Shown: positions 46,728-56,030, counted from the first letter of the stretch. The stretch: 64,000 nucleotides of DNA from Streptomyces vietnamensis (GCF_000830005.1 NZ_CP010407.1:8568001-8632000), one strand, 5' to 3'. The notes: generated by a model not told the origin, from the letters alone. Program-made: numbers and translations.

Positions 46728-48623
46728 GTGCACGTGCCCCAGGACAACCCCTTCGCCAACGGATCGTCCGAAGAATTCCCCGGCTTCCCGGGCGTCACGG
46801 TGGGTCTCACCGCCGCCGAGGCCTCCCGCATCGCCGGCCGCGGCCTCTGGGCCGCCGACGGAACCGTCGACCCCGACGTCGTCCGGCTCGCCCAGACCCT
46901 CACCACCGCCCTCCTGAGCGGAAACGGCGATGAGCTTCCGCTCCCCGCCGAACTCGCCGCGCACGTCGAGGAGGTACGCGGCCTGGCCCTGCCCGCGTAC
47001 CACCGCATCGAGGCCACGGACGGCATCCGGCTCTCCGCCTTCAGCCTCCGGCAGCTCGGCCCCGGCCCGCACCCGCTGGTCGTCGTCCCGGCCGGCTGGA
47101 CCCCCTTCGGCTGGCCGCTGTTCCTCTGGTCGTACCTCTCCCTCGCCCGCCGCGGCTACCACGTCCTCGCCTACACACCCCGCGGCCTCGGCATCCCCGG
47201 ACTGCCCTCCACCTCCGAGGGCTTCGTCGACGTCGCCGGACCCCACGACTGGGCCGACGGCTCCGCCGTCATCGACTTCGCGCACGAGCACCTCGCCCCG
47301 AGCGTGATCGGCTTCCTCGGCGAGTCCTACGGCTCCGGCATCAGCCAGCTCGTCGCCGCCCACGACGACCGCGTCGCCGCCGTCGTCGCGCTCAGCACCT
47401 GGGGCAACCTCGCCACCAGCCTCTACGACCACGACACCCGCCACCTCGCGGCCGTGAAGGCCCTCCTCGCGCTCACCGGCGGCCCGGTGGAGACCAAGTT
47501 CGACCCGGCCAACCAGGAGATCCTGGCCGACTTCCTGGCCGACCGGAACCTCGACGGGGTCGTCGAATGGGGCCGGCTGCGCGCCCCCGAGTCGTACCTC
47601 CACCTCACCAACGACAACGAGACCCCCACCTTCTTCTCGAACACCTGGCACGAGGGGCTCTTCGCCGTCAACCAGCTCCTGGAGACCTTCAACGGCCTCG
47701 ACGTCCCCAAGCGGCTCAACCTCTGGATCGGCGACCACGCCGCCCCCGAGGGCCCGGGGCTCATCGGCACGGAGCCCGGCAGGGTCAACGTCCCCATGGC
47801 CGAGGCGTACGCCTGGCTCGACCACCACCTCAAGGGCGAGCGCAACGGGGTGGAGGACTGGGCGCAGGTCTGCAACCAGGTGATGTTCACGTACGTCACC
47901 GAACCCGTCCCGGACCCCGGAACCGGCGAGCCGACCGGCGAGAACCGGATCGTCGAGGAGGCGTTCCGGGAGGACAGCGCCGACTGGAGCCGGGTCACCA
48001 CCGGCGTCGAGGTCCTCGGCCTCACCGGCGACGGCGCGGGCGGCACCGACGGCCGGCTCCTCCCCGCGGGCGAGACCACGGACCCCTCGGAGGTCACGGG
48101 CTGGCGCCGCGCGTTCCTCGCGGGCGTGGACACCGAGGCCACCGTCATGGACGCGCTCATGAAGACCGGCCGGGAGGAACGGGCCGGCAACCCCAAGACC
48201 TACGACACCCGCAAGATCGACCGCAGGCACGCCCTCGTCTGGACCACCGCGCCGCTCACCGCCCCGGAGGGCGAGGGCACGGCCGGCCGCCGGGTCCGGG
48301 GCATCCCGAGGCTGCGCCTCACGGTCCGCTCCACGGCCGCCTCCGCCTGCCTCATCGCCCACCTCTTCGACGTCGCCGAGGACGACACGGCCCGGATCGT
48401 CACCCACGAGCCGCTCAACGTGTACGGGCTGACGCCCGAGCAGGACCGCACCGTGACCTGGGAGCTCCAGGCCGCCGCGTACGACATCGCCGCCGGGCAC
48501 CGGCTGATGCTGGTCGTCGACAGCAAGGACCCGCTGTACGGGGACGCCTCCGTCACCTGGACGCAGACCGTCGTCAGCTCCCCGGAGGGCGCACCGGCCT
48601 TCCTGGAACTGCCGCTGGGCTGA
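46728..48623 (+). CDS. CocE/NonD-type (S15-like) hydrolase
   Basis: 631 residues from the GTG at 46728 (GAGAGGAACGG upstream). Alpha/beta hydrolase core with YHVLAYTPRGLGIPG, and the nucleophile in FLGESYGSGISQLVAAHDD; catalytic Asp and His are expected in the DHAAPEGPG region and nearby. C-terminal jelly-roll PepX_C-like domain (LTVRSTAASACLIAHLFDVA, HRLMLVVDSKDPLYGD). Cytoplasmic, no signal peptide. The family includes X-Pro dipeptidyl peptidases and cocaine esterase; the substrate here is unknown. Confidence 0.85.
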   Translation: MHVPQDNPFANGSSEEFPGFPGVTVGLTAAEASRIAGRGLWAADGTVDPDVVRLAQTLTTALLSGNGDELPLPAELAAHVEEVRGLALPAYHRIEATDGIRLSAFSLRQLGPGPHPLVVVPAGWTPFGWPLFLWSYLSLARRGYHVLAYTPRGLGIPGLPSTSEGFVDVAGPHDWADGSAVIDFAHEHLAPSVIGFLGESYGSGISQLVAAHDDRVAAVVALSTWGNLATSLYDHDTRHLAAVKALLALTGGPVETKFDPANQEILADFLADRNLDGVVEWGRLRAPESYLHLTNDNETPTFFSNTWHEGLFAVNQLLETFNGLDVPKRLNLWIGDHAAPEGPGLIGTEPGRVNVPMAEAYAWLDHHLKGERNGVEDWAQVCNQVMFTYVTEPVPDPGTGEPTGENRIVEEAFREDSADWSRVTTGVEVLGLTGDGAGGTDGRLLPAGETTDPSEVTGWRRAFLAGVDTEATVMDALMKTGREERAGNPKTYDTRKIDRRHALVWTTAPLTAPEGEGTAGRRVRGIPRLRLTVRSTAASACLIAHLFDVAEDDTARIVTHEPLNVYGLTPEQDRTVTWELQAAAYDIAAGHRLMLVVDSKDPLYGDASVTWTQTVVSSPEGAPAFLELPLG

Positions 48624-48638
48624 GGACGGGACAGGACG

Positions 48639-48679
48639 ACGGAGGCGGGTGGCCGGGATTCCCGGGCACCCGCCTCCGT
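48639..48679. terminator. Bidirectional terminator between convergent genes
   Basis: 13-bp perfect outer stem ACGGAGGCGGGTG / CACCCGCCTCCGT enclosing an inner CCGGG/CCCGG stem. It lies between the hydrolase stop (48623) and the monooxygenase stop (48684), pointing both ways. Confidence 0.85.
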
Positions 48680-48683
48680 GGTG

Positions 48684-50048
48684 TCACGCCACCGGCGCGA
48701 GCCCCAGATGCTCCCGGAGCGTCGTCCCCGTGTACGCCGTCCGGTACACGCCCCGCTCCTGGAGCTCCGGCACGAGCAGCTCGACGATGTCGTCGAGTCC
48801 GTCCGGCACCAGGTACGGCGAGACGTTGAAGCCGTCGATCGCCCCGTGCCGGACGAACCGGGCGAACTTCTCCGCGAGCCCGGCCGGGGTGCCGACGTGA
48901 CCGCGCTGCGGACCGAGCTCGATGACCGTCTCGCGCAGCGACCAGCCGTTGGCGTCGGCCTTCGCCCGCCACTCGGCCACCGTGTCCAGGGTCTCGCCCA
49001 GCTGGCGGGTGCCGAACTTCCCGTCGTACGCGGCGACCACCGGGTCCTCGGCGGGCAGGGGCCCGTCCGCGTCCCGCCCGGACAGGTCGAAGCCCCACAG
49101 CCGGCTCGCGATGCCCAGTGCGACCTGGGGCGTGACCTGCCCGAGGCGGACCCAGCGGGCCTTCTCCTCCGCCTCCTTCTCGGTGGCCCCGATGATGATC
49201 TCCGTGCCGGGCAGGATCCGCAGGGCGTCCTCCGGCCGTCCGGCCGCCCGCAGCCGGCGCCGGATGTCCTCGGCGAAGGCGAGCGCGTCGTCGAAGTCCG
49301 TACCGTGCGCGGAGAAGATCACGTCCGCGTTGCGGGCCGCGAAGTCCCGGCCCTCGCCGGAGTCGCCCGCCTGGAAGATCACCGGATGGCCCTGAGCGCT
49401 GCGCGGCAGGGTCGGCGCCAGATCGACGTCGAACAGGTCGGTCCGCGACCGTACGCGTCCCACCGCACCCGGCACCGACCAGGAGCGGGCGTCGGCGGAA
49501 CCGGCGACCGCGCCCTCCGCCCAGCCGTTCCACACGGCGCGCGCGAGGGAGAGGAACTCCTCGGCGCGCCGGTAGCGGTCGGCGTGGTCGAGGAACCCGC
49601 CCCGCCGGAAGTTCTCGCCGGTCCAGGCGTTGTGGGTGGTCACCACGTTCCAGCCGGCCCGGCCGCCCGAGAGCAGATCGAGACCGGCGAGCCGCCGGGC
49701 GAGGTCGCCGGGCTCGTTGAAGGTGGTGTTGGAGGTGGAGACGAGACCGATCCGCTCGGTCGCGGCGGCGAGCGCCGACAGCTGGACGATCGAGTCCGGG
49801 CGGCCTGCGACGTCCAGCTCGTGGATGCCGCCCTCCGACTCGCGCAGCCGCAGCCCGTCCCCGAGGAAGAAGGCGTCGAACAGCCCGCGTTCGGCGGTCC
49901 TGGCCACCCGCAGGAAGGTCGCCGGGTCGATCTGGGAGCCGCTGGACGGGTCCGACCAGATCGTCCAGTGGTTGACGCCCTGGAAGAACACCCCGAAGTG
50001 CAGCTGGGCGTCCGGGCGCGGGACGTCGTTCGCATCGGCGCGGGTCAT
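48684..50048 (-). CDS. LLM-class flavin monooxygenase (NtaA/SnaA/DszA type)
   Basis: 454 residues, luciferase-like monooxygenase of the NtaA/SnaA/SoxA/DszA group. Marks: HFGVFFQGVNHWTIWSDPSS, FDAFFLGDGLRLRESEGG, AAATERIGLVSTSNTTFNEP, GRAGWNVVTTHNAWTGENFR, VIFQAGDSGEGRDFAA. It uses reduced FMN supplied by a separate reductase. Members oxidise organosulfur or chelating compounds. It is the second gene of an operon with another LLM protein, coupled by a 4-base overlap, and the operon has a leader peptide with cysteine codons, pointing to sulfur supply. Confidence 0.92.
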   Translation of the reverse strand: MTRADANDVPRPDAQLHFGVFFQGVNHWTIWSDPSSGSQIDPATFLRVARTAERGLFDAFFLGDGLRLRESEGGIHELDVAGRPDSIVQLSALAAATERIGLVSTSNTTFNEPGDLARRLAGLDLLSGGRAGWNVVTTHNAWTGENFRRGGFLDHADRYRRAEEFLSLARAVWNGWAEGAVAGSADARSWSVPGAVGRVRSRTDLFDVDLAPTLPRSAQGHPVIFQAGDSGEGRDFAARNADVIFSAHGTDFDDALAFAEDIRRRLRAAGRPEDALRILPGTEIIIGATEKEAEEKARWVRLGQVTPQVALGIASRLWGFDLSGRDADGPLPAEDPVVAAYDGKFGTRQLGETLDTVAEWRAKADANGWSLRETVIELGPQRGHVGTPAGLAEKFARFVRHGAIDGFNVSPYLVPDGLDDIVELLVPELQERGVYRTAYTGTTLREHLGLAPVA

Positions 50049-51172
50049 CGGGTCTCCTCCTCGACGAGCGCGGCGGCAGCGTCGGTCGTGAAGCGGCTGA
50101 GGGGCCGGGGGAGGCCCAGGGAGGTGCGCAGGGTGGTGCCCGGCAGCGGACGGGCGGCGATCCGCCGCACGAACAGCTCGGGCAGGACGAGCCGGGAGAG
50201 CACCGCCAGGTCCTCGTCGAGGACGAGCGGCCGCAGTCGCACCCCGTCGACGTGTCCGCCGAGCTCCGTGAGGAGGTCCACCAGACCGGCGGCGGAACCG
50301 GTGTACCGCAGCCGGTCCGGGCCGCCTTCCCAGGGGGCGTACCGCTCCAGGTCGGCGATCCGCTCCCGGGCCGTCTCGCCCGGGGTGTCGAGGGCGACCT
50401 CGATCTCGGCGAAGGCGAGGGGCGCGCCGGCGGCCGCGGCCGCCTCGCCCGCCTCGGCCGGCGTCGCCCCGCCGACCAGCGCCACATCGGCGAGACCGGC
50501 CGGGACGAGACCCGGGCGGGCGAGGACCACGGGCCGGCCCTGCGGCGGGCGCGGCACGATCGACGGGCCCTTCACGGAGTACGTCTCCCCGGTGAAGTCG
50601 ATGGCGTGGAGCCGCGAGCGGTCCAGGTAGCGGCTGGTGGCCACCGACCGGATCACCGCGTCGTCCTCCCACGAGTCCCACAGGTCCCGTACGACGCGGA
50701 GGCCGTCACGGGCCTCGCGGGCGAGCGCGTCGGCGCCCTCGACGACCGGGCGCCCCCAGGCGCGGGCGGCGGCCGGATCCTCCTCGACCCCGACCACCCA
50801 GCCGGCCCGGCCGGCCGAGACGTGGTCGAGCGAGGCGAGCTGCGAGGAGACGTGGAACGGCTCGGCGTACGTGGTCGCCACGACCGGTGCCACGCCGAGG
50901 ACGCTCGTCGAAGCGGCCACGAACGCGGCCCGCTCCACCGCGCCGATCCGTCCGACGGGGTCGCTCGCGGGGCCGTTCACGGGGCCGGGCGGCAGGATCG
51001 AGTCGTCCAGGGTGACCAGGGTGAACCCGGCGTTCTCGGCGACGGCCGCGACCCCGGCGAGTCGACGCGGGGTCAGCAGTTCGCCGGGGGAGTGCGCGGC
51101 ACGGCGCCACGCGGCCGGATGGGCACCGTCGCCGTCGATCTCGACGGCCAGGTGCAGGGCAGGGCGGGGCAT
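50045..51172 (-). CDS. LLM-class flavin-dependent oxidoreductase
   Basis: 375 residues, TIM-barrel luciferase-like family: LHLAVEIDGDGAHPAAW, VEIDG start, FTLVTLDDSILPPGPVNGPA, AASTSVLGVAPVVATTYAEP, HVSAGRAGWVVGVEEDPAAA and DFTGETYSVKGPSIVPRPPQ. It is paired with the NtaA-type enzyme downstream, so the two probably act on related substrates. Start ATG at 51172; the preceding region has a leader peptide (51287-51406). Confidence 0.9.
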   Translation of the reverse strand: MPRPALHLAVEIDGDGAHPAAWRRAAHSPGELLTPRRLAGVAAVAENAGFTLVTLDDSILPPGPVNGPASDPVGRIGAVERAAFVAASTSVLGVAPVVATTYAEPFHVSSQLASLDHVSAGRAGWVVGVEEDPAAARAWGRPVVEGADALAREARDGLRVVRDLWDSWEDDAVIRSVATSRYLDRSRLHAIDFTGETYSVKGPSIVPRPPQGRPVVLARPGLVPAGLADVALVGGATPAEAGEAAAAAGAPLAFAEIEVALDTPGETARERIADLERYAPWEGGPDRLRYTGSAAGLVDLLTELGGHVDGVRLRPLVLDEDLAVLSRLVLPELFVRRIAARPLPGTTLRTSLGLPRPLSRFTTDAAAALVEEETR

Positions 51173-51286
51173 GGGAGTCCTTCCGAACGACAGGGACGCG
51201 CGACGGCACGGCAGCGGTGCGGGGCACGGCTGCGCGGGGCCGGGCGACGGGACGTCACGGGACGCGCGGACCCACGCGGGGCGGGG

Positions 51287-51406
51287 TCAGGCGCGAGGGG
51301 AAGGACAGATGGCCGAGGAGGTACGGCAGTAGTCGACGTGCCGACGGCAGACGAGGCGGGCACTCGAACGGGCGGGGGCGTGCGCCGTGGTGAGCGTTGC
51401 GAGCAC
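51287..51406 (-). CDS. Putative regulatory leader peptide (cysteine-rich)
   Basis: 39-residue ORF from the GTG at 51406, preceded by GGAGG. Its core reads CRRHVDYCRTSSAIC, the RHVD-x-x-R-x-SSAxC pattern of actinobacterial leader peptides found upstream of sulfur and cysteine genes. Three cysteine codons lie in 15 residues. It lies 114 bp before the LLM monooxygenase operon on the same strand. By analogy to cysteine attenuators of mycobacteria, ribosome stalling at Cys codons when cysteine is scarce would raise expression of the operon. Too short to be a normal protein gene. Confidence 0.75.
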   Translation of the reverse strand: MLATLTTAHAPARSSARLVCRRHVDYCRTSSAICPSPRA

Positions 51407-51632
51407 GTGCGCCTCCCCCCCCGGTTCCGGTCCCGTCCGGGTGTGCGGACGGGGACACCTCACCATAGGCAGCCCCCCTTCGGCACTGTCAAGATCGTCT
51501 CGAACGCCGGGACGTCGGGGCGACAAGTCCCGCCGGGCGCCCCGGACCGGACCCCGTGTCAGACTCCGGGCTGATGGAAGGTCGGCCCGCGGACGGACGC
51601 GCCGGCCCGCCCCGGACGCCTAGCGTGCCCGC

Positions 51633-52805
51633 ATGATCCGATTCACCAGGGCGGCCGCGGCCGCCGTACTCGTCTGCTCCCTCGCCTTACCGGCCGGCGT
51701 CGCCACGGCCGCCGCCCCGGACACGCCGAGCGCGGGAACCGCGGCCCAGGTCGTCCGGCCCGCGGTGCTGCCGGCGCCCACCGGCCCGTACTCGGTCGGC
51801 AGCGCGGTCCTGCCGCTCGTCGACCGCTCCCGTACCGATCCCTGGGTACCCACCGCCGACGGCCGCGCGCTCATGGTCACGCTCCACTACCCGGCCGCCC
51901 ACCCCGGCGGCGGCCGCCCCGCCCCGTACGCCACCCGGGACGAGGCGCGGCTGCTCGCCGAGCAGCTCGGGCCCGGCGTCTCCGGCGACGTCCTCGCCCG
52001 CACGCGCACCCACAGCAGGACCGACGTCCGGCCCGCACCGGGCCGACACCCGCTGGTGCTGCTCTCGCCGGGCTTCAGCGTCTCCCGCTGGACGCTCACC
52101 AACCTCGCCGAGGACCTCGCCTCCCGCGGCTATGTCGTCGCCTCCGTCGACCACGCCTACGAGTCGTACGGGATCAGCCTCCCCGGTGGCCGCACCCTCA
52201 CCTGCGTCGCCTGCACGGCCCTCGACGGGGGCGGGGTGCACGGCAGCGTCGTCACCTCGACGCGCGCCGCCGACGTGCGGTACGTCCTGGACCGGCTCAT
52301 CGGGGCGAAGCCGGTGTGGCGGTACGCCGACGTGATCGACGCACGGCACGTCGGCATGGCCGGCCATTCCATCGGCGGGGCGAGCGCGGCCACCGCGATG
52401 GCGGCCGATCCGCGGATCGACGCCGGGATCAACATGGACGGCGCCTTCTGGGAGGACCTCCCGGCGGAGGGCCTGCGGGGCCGGCCGTTCCTGATGCTCG
52501 GGACGCACGACTCCACGCACCTGCCCGGCGGGCAGGACAGCAGCTGGGACCGGACGTGGAGCGCGCTCGACGGCTGGAAGTGCTGGATCACGGTCGCCGG
52601 ATCGGAGCACTTCACCTTCTCCGACGGCCCCGTGATCCAACGTCACTTCGGGCTGCCCCAGTCCGAGCTGCCCACCGACCGGGCCGTCGCCGTCACCCGG
52701 ACCTACGTCGCGGCCTTCTTCGACCAGCACCTGCGCGGGATCCCGCGCCCGGTCCTCGACGGCCCGACGCCCGCGAACCCGGAGGTCCACTTCCAGCACC
52801 GCTGA
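51633..52805 (+). CDS. Secreted alpha/beta hydrolase (PAF-acetylhydrolase-like), TTA codon
   Basis: 390 residues with a Sec signal peptide (AAAAAVLVCSLALPAG, cleaved near ATAAA). Hydrolase core: RHPLVLLSPGFSVSRWTLTN, nucleophile in VGMAGHSIGGASAATAMAAD, acid in MLGTHDSTH, and the histidine in AGSEHFTFSDG. It resembles platelet-activating-factor acetylhydrolase/lipase-type enzymes, so it should cleave short-chain esters outside the cell. Codon 19 is TTA (51687), the rare leucine codon needing the bldA tRNA, so translation probably waits for development. Confidence 0.88.
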   Translation: MIRFTRAAAAAVLVCSLALPAGVATAAAPDTPSAGTAAQVVRPAVLPAPTGPYSVGSAVLPLVDRSRTDPWVPTADGRALMVTLHYPAAHPGGGRPAPYATRDEARLLAEQLGPGVSGDVLARTRTHSRTDVRPAPGRHPLVLLSPGFSVSRWTLTNLAEDLASRGYVVASVDHAYESYGISLPGGRTLTCVACTALDGGGVHGSVVTSTRAADVRYVLDRLIGAKPVWRYADVIDARHVGMAGHSIGGASAATAMAADPRIDAGINMDGAFWEDLPAEGLRGRPFLMLGTHDSTHLPGGQDSSWDRTWSALDGWKCWITVAGSEHFTFSDGPVIQRHFGLPQSELPTDRAVAVTRTYVAAFFDQHLRGIPRPVLDGPTPANPEVHFQHR

Positions 52806-52822
52806 GCGGTGCCCGGGTGGGG

Positions 52823-53407
52823 TCAGGAGCGGTACGGGGTGTTCGCCTCCGCCCAGTCGGCCAGCGCCCGCGCGCACTCGGCGACAGATTCGCGCCAGGT
52901 GCGCGCGGCACCGTCACCGGCCTCGTCGCTGACGTGCTTCACGATGCGCAGCGGCACCCCGGCGAGCTCCGCGGCCGCCGCGAGCGCGTACCCCTCCATG
53001 TCGACCAGGGGAGCCCGCTCAGCGAGCCGGGCGCGGGCCGCCTCGTCCGAGATGAACGCGTCGCCGGTGGCGAGGACCACGTCACCGCCGTCCGGCAGCG
53101 CCAGCGGCGCGCCGTACGTCTCGCCGGTCAGCGTGGCCAGCAGCTGACCGTCGAGGTCGTGCTGCAGCACGGTGCCGACGACGTGCGTCCCGGTCCAGCC
53201 GGTCCGCAGCGCCCCGGCCGTCCCCAGGTTCACGATCCCGGACGGCCGCGGCCCCCGGCCGAGCACGGTCGCGAGCGCGGTGGCCGCGTTCACCTTGCCC
53301 ATGCCCGTCAGCAGGACGGGCAGCTCCGTGTCGAGGAACTGCGCCTCTTCCTTGACGGCGAGTACGAGCAGGGGCCGGTCGGCGGTGATCTCTCCCAAGA
53401 GTTCCAT
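52823..53407 (-). CDS. MTA/SAH nucleosidase-like nucleosidase
   Basis: 194 residues, a short purine-nucleoside phosphorylase-fold enzyme. Marks: LLVLAVKEEAQFLDTELPVL, TGMGKVNAATALATVL, GIVNLGTAGALRTGWTGTHV and VDMEGYALAAAAELAGVPLR, the last containing the ribose-binding Met-Glu and followed by KHVSDEA with the catalytic Asp. It should hydrolyse methylthioadenosine, S-adenosylhomocysteine or another nucleoside in the cytoplasm. Start ATG at 53407. Confidence 0.87.
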   Translation of the reverse strand: MELLGEITADRPLLVLAVKEEAQFLDTELPVLLTGMGKVNAATALATVLGRGPRPSGIVNLGTAGALRTGWTGTHVVGTVLQHDLDGQLLATLTGETYGAPLALPDGGDVVLATGDAFISDEAARARLAERAPLVDMEGYALAAAAELAGVPLRIVKHVSDEAGDGAARTWRESVAECARALADWAEANTPYRS

Positions 53408-53511
53408 GGGGGCCACGCTAGTTCGCGGGCCCGCTCGTCGTACAACCGGGCGGGCCCCGGCCCGGCGGAACACCCCGCCGGTACGGGGCCGCGCCGGGCC
53501 GTGCCCCGCCC

Positions 53512-54966
53512 TCACACCGGCAGCAGCCGGCCGATCAGCTCCCCGAGCTGGCGGGCGTTGCGACAGGGGCGCATCTCCACGAGTTCGGCGTAGGCCGGGG
53601 CCACCGAATCGCCCGTGCCCCACAGCGAGGGCTGTTCGGGGTTGAGCCAGTGGACCCGGCGCGCGCGGTCCGCGACGAGCCGGAGCGCCGCGAGGTTGGG
53701 ATCGGCACCGTTGGTGCGGGCGTCGCCGAGGACGAAGACCACCGTGCGCGGACCGACCGCCTCCGCGTACCGCTCGGCGAACTCGCCGAGCGCCGTCCCG
53801 TAGTCGCTCTGCCCGTGCCACCCCGTGAGCTCCGCCTCCGCGAGGATCCGGTCGCCGAGCCCCGCAGGGTCCGCCGCGCCCCGCGCGATCAGCCCGGTCA
53901 CCTCGTCCACCCGGTTGACGAAGGCGAAGACCCGCACCCGGCTGAACTGGTCGTGCAAGGCCTGGACGAGCAGCATCGTGAACTGCGCGAAGCCCGCCAC
54001 CGACCCCGACACGTCGCACAGCAGGACCAGCTCGGGACGCCGGGGGCGGCGCCGCCGCAGGACCGGGCGCACCGGGACGCCGCCGGTCGACAGCGAGCCG
54101 CGCAGCGTCCGCCGCAGATCGATCTCGCCGCGCGCCGCCCGGCGCCGCCGGGCCGCCAGCCGGGTGGCCAGCTTCCGCGCCAGCGGCCGTACCGTACGCC
54201 GCAGCTCGTCCAGCTGCGCCCGCCCGGCAAGCAGGAAGTCCACGCTGTCCGCCGTCCCCGCGACCGCCCGCCGCGCGACCCGGTCACGGCCCTGCCGCTC
54301 GGCGACGCGCCGCCGGGCCTCGGTCCGCACGCGCTCCCGGAAGGCCTCGATCCGCCGCCGGATCTCGTCGTCGAGCAGCCGCTCGGTGAACTCGGGCTCC
54401 TCGGCCGTGGCCGCCGCCCGCAGCCGGTCGCGCACCCGGGCGAGCAGCGTCTCGGGGCGCAGCCGGGAGAGCGTCTGGTACGAGGACCAGCCGTCCGACT
54501 CCGGGCCGGAGCCGTAGCCGCCGAACCCGCCCACCGCCTCCGCGGCCAGCCGGTCGAGTGCGGCGCCGTCGCCGGCCGTCAGGGCCTCCGCGAGCCGGTC
54601 CCGGAGCGCCGCGAGGTCCGCGGGGGTGTTCTCGTACGCCTCGCCCGACCCGGGAGCGCCGCCGAGCGGGAAGTACAGGTCGAAGACCTGGTCGAACACC
54701 GTGCGCTGCCCCTCCCCGTGGAGCAGCGTCGCCGCCAGCGCCTCCCGGACCCGCTCCCGGTCGGTGAAGCCGACCGCTTCGAGCGCGAGCCCCGCGTCCA
54801 CGGTCTCGCCGGTGCCGATCCCGAACCCGTGCGCGCGCAGTGCCGCGACGAGCCCGGTGAGCCGCACCGCGGCCCCGGCAGGCGCCACGGGACCGGTCGG
54901 GGCCGCCGTGCCGGCCGCGTCCGCCGTACCGGCCTCCTCCGTCGGGCCGCAGGCCGCCCCGCTCAC
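53512..54966 (-). CDS. VWA (CoxE-like) domain protein
   Basis: 484 residues, GTG start overlapping the MoxR stop as GTGA. N-terminal helical part (RLTGLVAALRAHGFGIGTGE), Arg-rich middle helices and a C-terminal VWA domain with MIDAS motif LCDVSGSVAGFAQ, then RVFAFVNRVDEVTGL and DYGTALGEFAERY. CoxE-type partners of MoxR AAA ATPases act in metal-centre insertion or protein complex assembly. No CO dehydrogenase genes are near. Confidence 0.92.
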   Translation of the reverse strand: MSGAACGPTEEAGTADAAGTAAPTGPVAPAGAAVRLTGLVAALRAHGFGIGTGETVDAGLALEAVGFTDRERVREALAATLLHGEGQRTVFDQVFDLYFPLGGAPGSGEAYENTPADLAALRDRLAEALTAGDGAALDRLAAEAVGGFGGYGSGPESDGWSSYQTLSRLRPETLLARVRDRLRAAATAEEPEFTERLLDDEIRRRIEAFRERVRTEARRRVAERQGRDRVARRAVAGTADSVDFLLAGRAQLDELRRTVRPLARKLATRLAARRRRAARGEIDLRRTLRGSLSTGGVPVRPVLRRRRPRRPELVLLCDVSGSVAGFAQFTMLLVQALHDQFSRVRVFAFVNRVDEVTGLIARGAADPAGLGDRILAEAELTGWHGQSDYGTALGEFAERYAEAVGPRTVVFVLGDARTNGADPNLAALRLVADRARRVHWLNPEQPSLWGTGDSVAPAYAELVEMRPCRNARQLGELIGRLLPV

Positions 54967-55850
54967 ACCGCGTCCAGGTCGAGCTTGGCCGCCGCCTTCA
55001 CGATGTCCTCCTGGTGCTTGAGGAGGACACCGAGGGTCTCGCGCACGACCCGCTCGTCCAGCCGGTCCGCGCCGAGCGCGAGGAGCGTGCGGGCCCAGTC
55101 GATCGTCTCCGACACGGACGGGACCTTCCGCAGGTCCATCGCCCGCAGCGCCCCCACGACCCGTACGACGGACGCGGCGAGCGCGGCGTCGAGACCGGGG
55201 ACCTTGAGGGTGACGATCCGGCGTTCCAGCTCCTCCTCGGGGAAGCCGATGTGCAGGAAGAGGCAGCGCCGGCGCAGCGCCTCGGACAGCTCGCGGCTGG
55301 CGTTCGAGGTGAGCACGGTGAACGGCCGCCGCGTCGCCGTGATCGTGCCGAGCTCGGGCACGGTCACCTGGAAGTCGCTGAGCACCTCCAGGAGCAGCCC
55401 CTCCACCTCGACGTCGGCCTTGTCGGTCTCGTCGACGAGCAGCACCGTCGGCTCCTCGGACCGGATGGCGGTGAGCAGCGGCCGGGGCAGCAGGAACTCC
55501 TCGCCGAAGATGTCCGTGCGCGTCTCGTCCCAGGACTCGCCCCGCCCGGCCGTGATCCGCAGCAGCTGCTTGGCGTGGTTCCACTCGTACAGCGCGCGGG
55601 ACTCGTCGACGCCCTCGTAGCACTGCAGCCGGACCAGGCGGGCCCCCGTGACCTCGGTGACGGCCTTGGCGAGCTCCGTCTTGCCGACGCCGGCCGGGCC
55701 CTCGACGAGCAGCGGCTTGCCGAGCCGGTCGGCGAGGAAGACGGTGGTGGCGACGGCCGGCGACGTCAGGTAGCCGGTCGTGGCGAGCCGTTCGGCGACG
55801 TCGTCGACGGAGGTGAAGAATCCGGTCGTCATGGCTGATCCGGTCGTCAT
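54963..55850 (-). CDS. MoxR-type AAA ATPase
   Basis: 295 residues from the ATG at 55850. Walker A VEGPAGVGKTELAKA, Walker B LLVDETDKADVEVEGLLLE, and sensor region TSNASRELSEALRRRCLFLH. MoxR ATPases couple ATP hydrolysis to chaperone-like work with VWA-domain partners, here the adjacent CoxE-like gene. It is divergent from the GAF-SpoIIE phosphatase. Confidence 0.94.
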   Translation of the reverse strand: MTTGSAMTTGFFTSVDDVAERLATTGYLTSPAVATTVFLADRLGKPLLVEGPAGVGKTELAKAVTEVTGARLVRLQCYEGVDESRALYEWNHAKQLLRITAGRGESWDETRTDIFGEEFLLPRPLLTAIRSEEPTVLLVDETDKADVEVEGLLLEVLSDFQVTVPELGTITATRRPFTVLTSNASRELSEALRRRCLFLHIGFPEEELERRIVTLKVPGLDAALAASVVRVVGALRAMDLRKVPSVSETIDWARTLLALGADRLDERVVRETLGVLLKHQEDIVKAAAKLDLDAV

Positions 55851-56030
55851 GCTGTCCCCCCGGGAAGCGAGATTTCGTACTGGCCAGTAGCCTCTGCTGT
55901 ACTTGATCAGATCGGGCACCGCCGCACAACCGTCCCGCGCGAGCTCCGTGCCGCGCGCGGGGCGGCGGCCGCTGGTGCAATGGGGGGACCGGGTACGCCA
56001 CCCGGAGGCCCGCACGGCGGTGGAGGTGTC

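Noticed and set aside
45984..48500. Long minus-strand open frame opposite the CorA and CocE-type genes
   Set aside because: Covers two recognisable plus-strand genes; composition (Gly/Glu/Val/Asp runs) is typical of antisense reading of high-GC genes.
51287..51526. A 79-codon version of the leader-peptide frame beginning at 51526
   Set aside because: The strong ribosome site GGAGG is directly before the GTG at 51406, and only the last 39 codons carry the conserved-looking motif.
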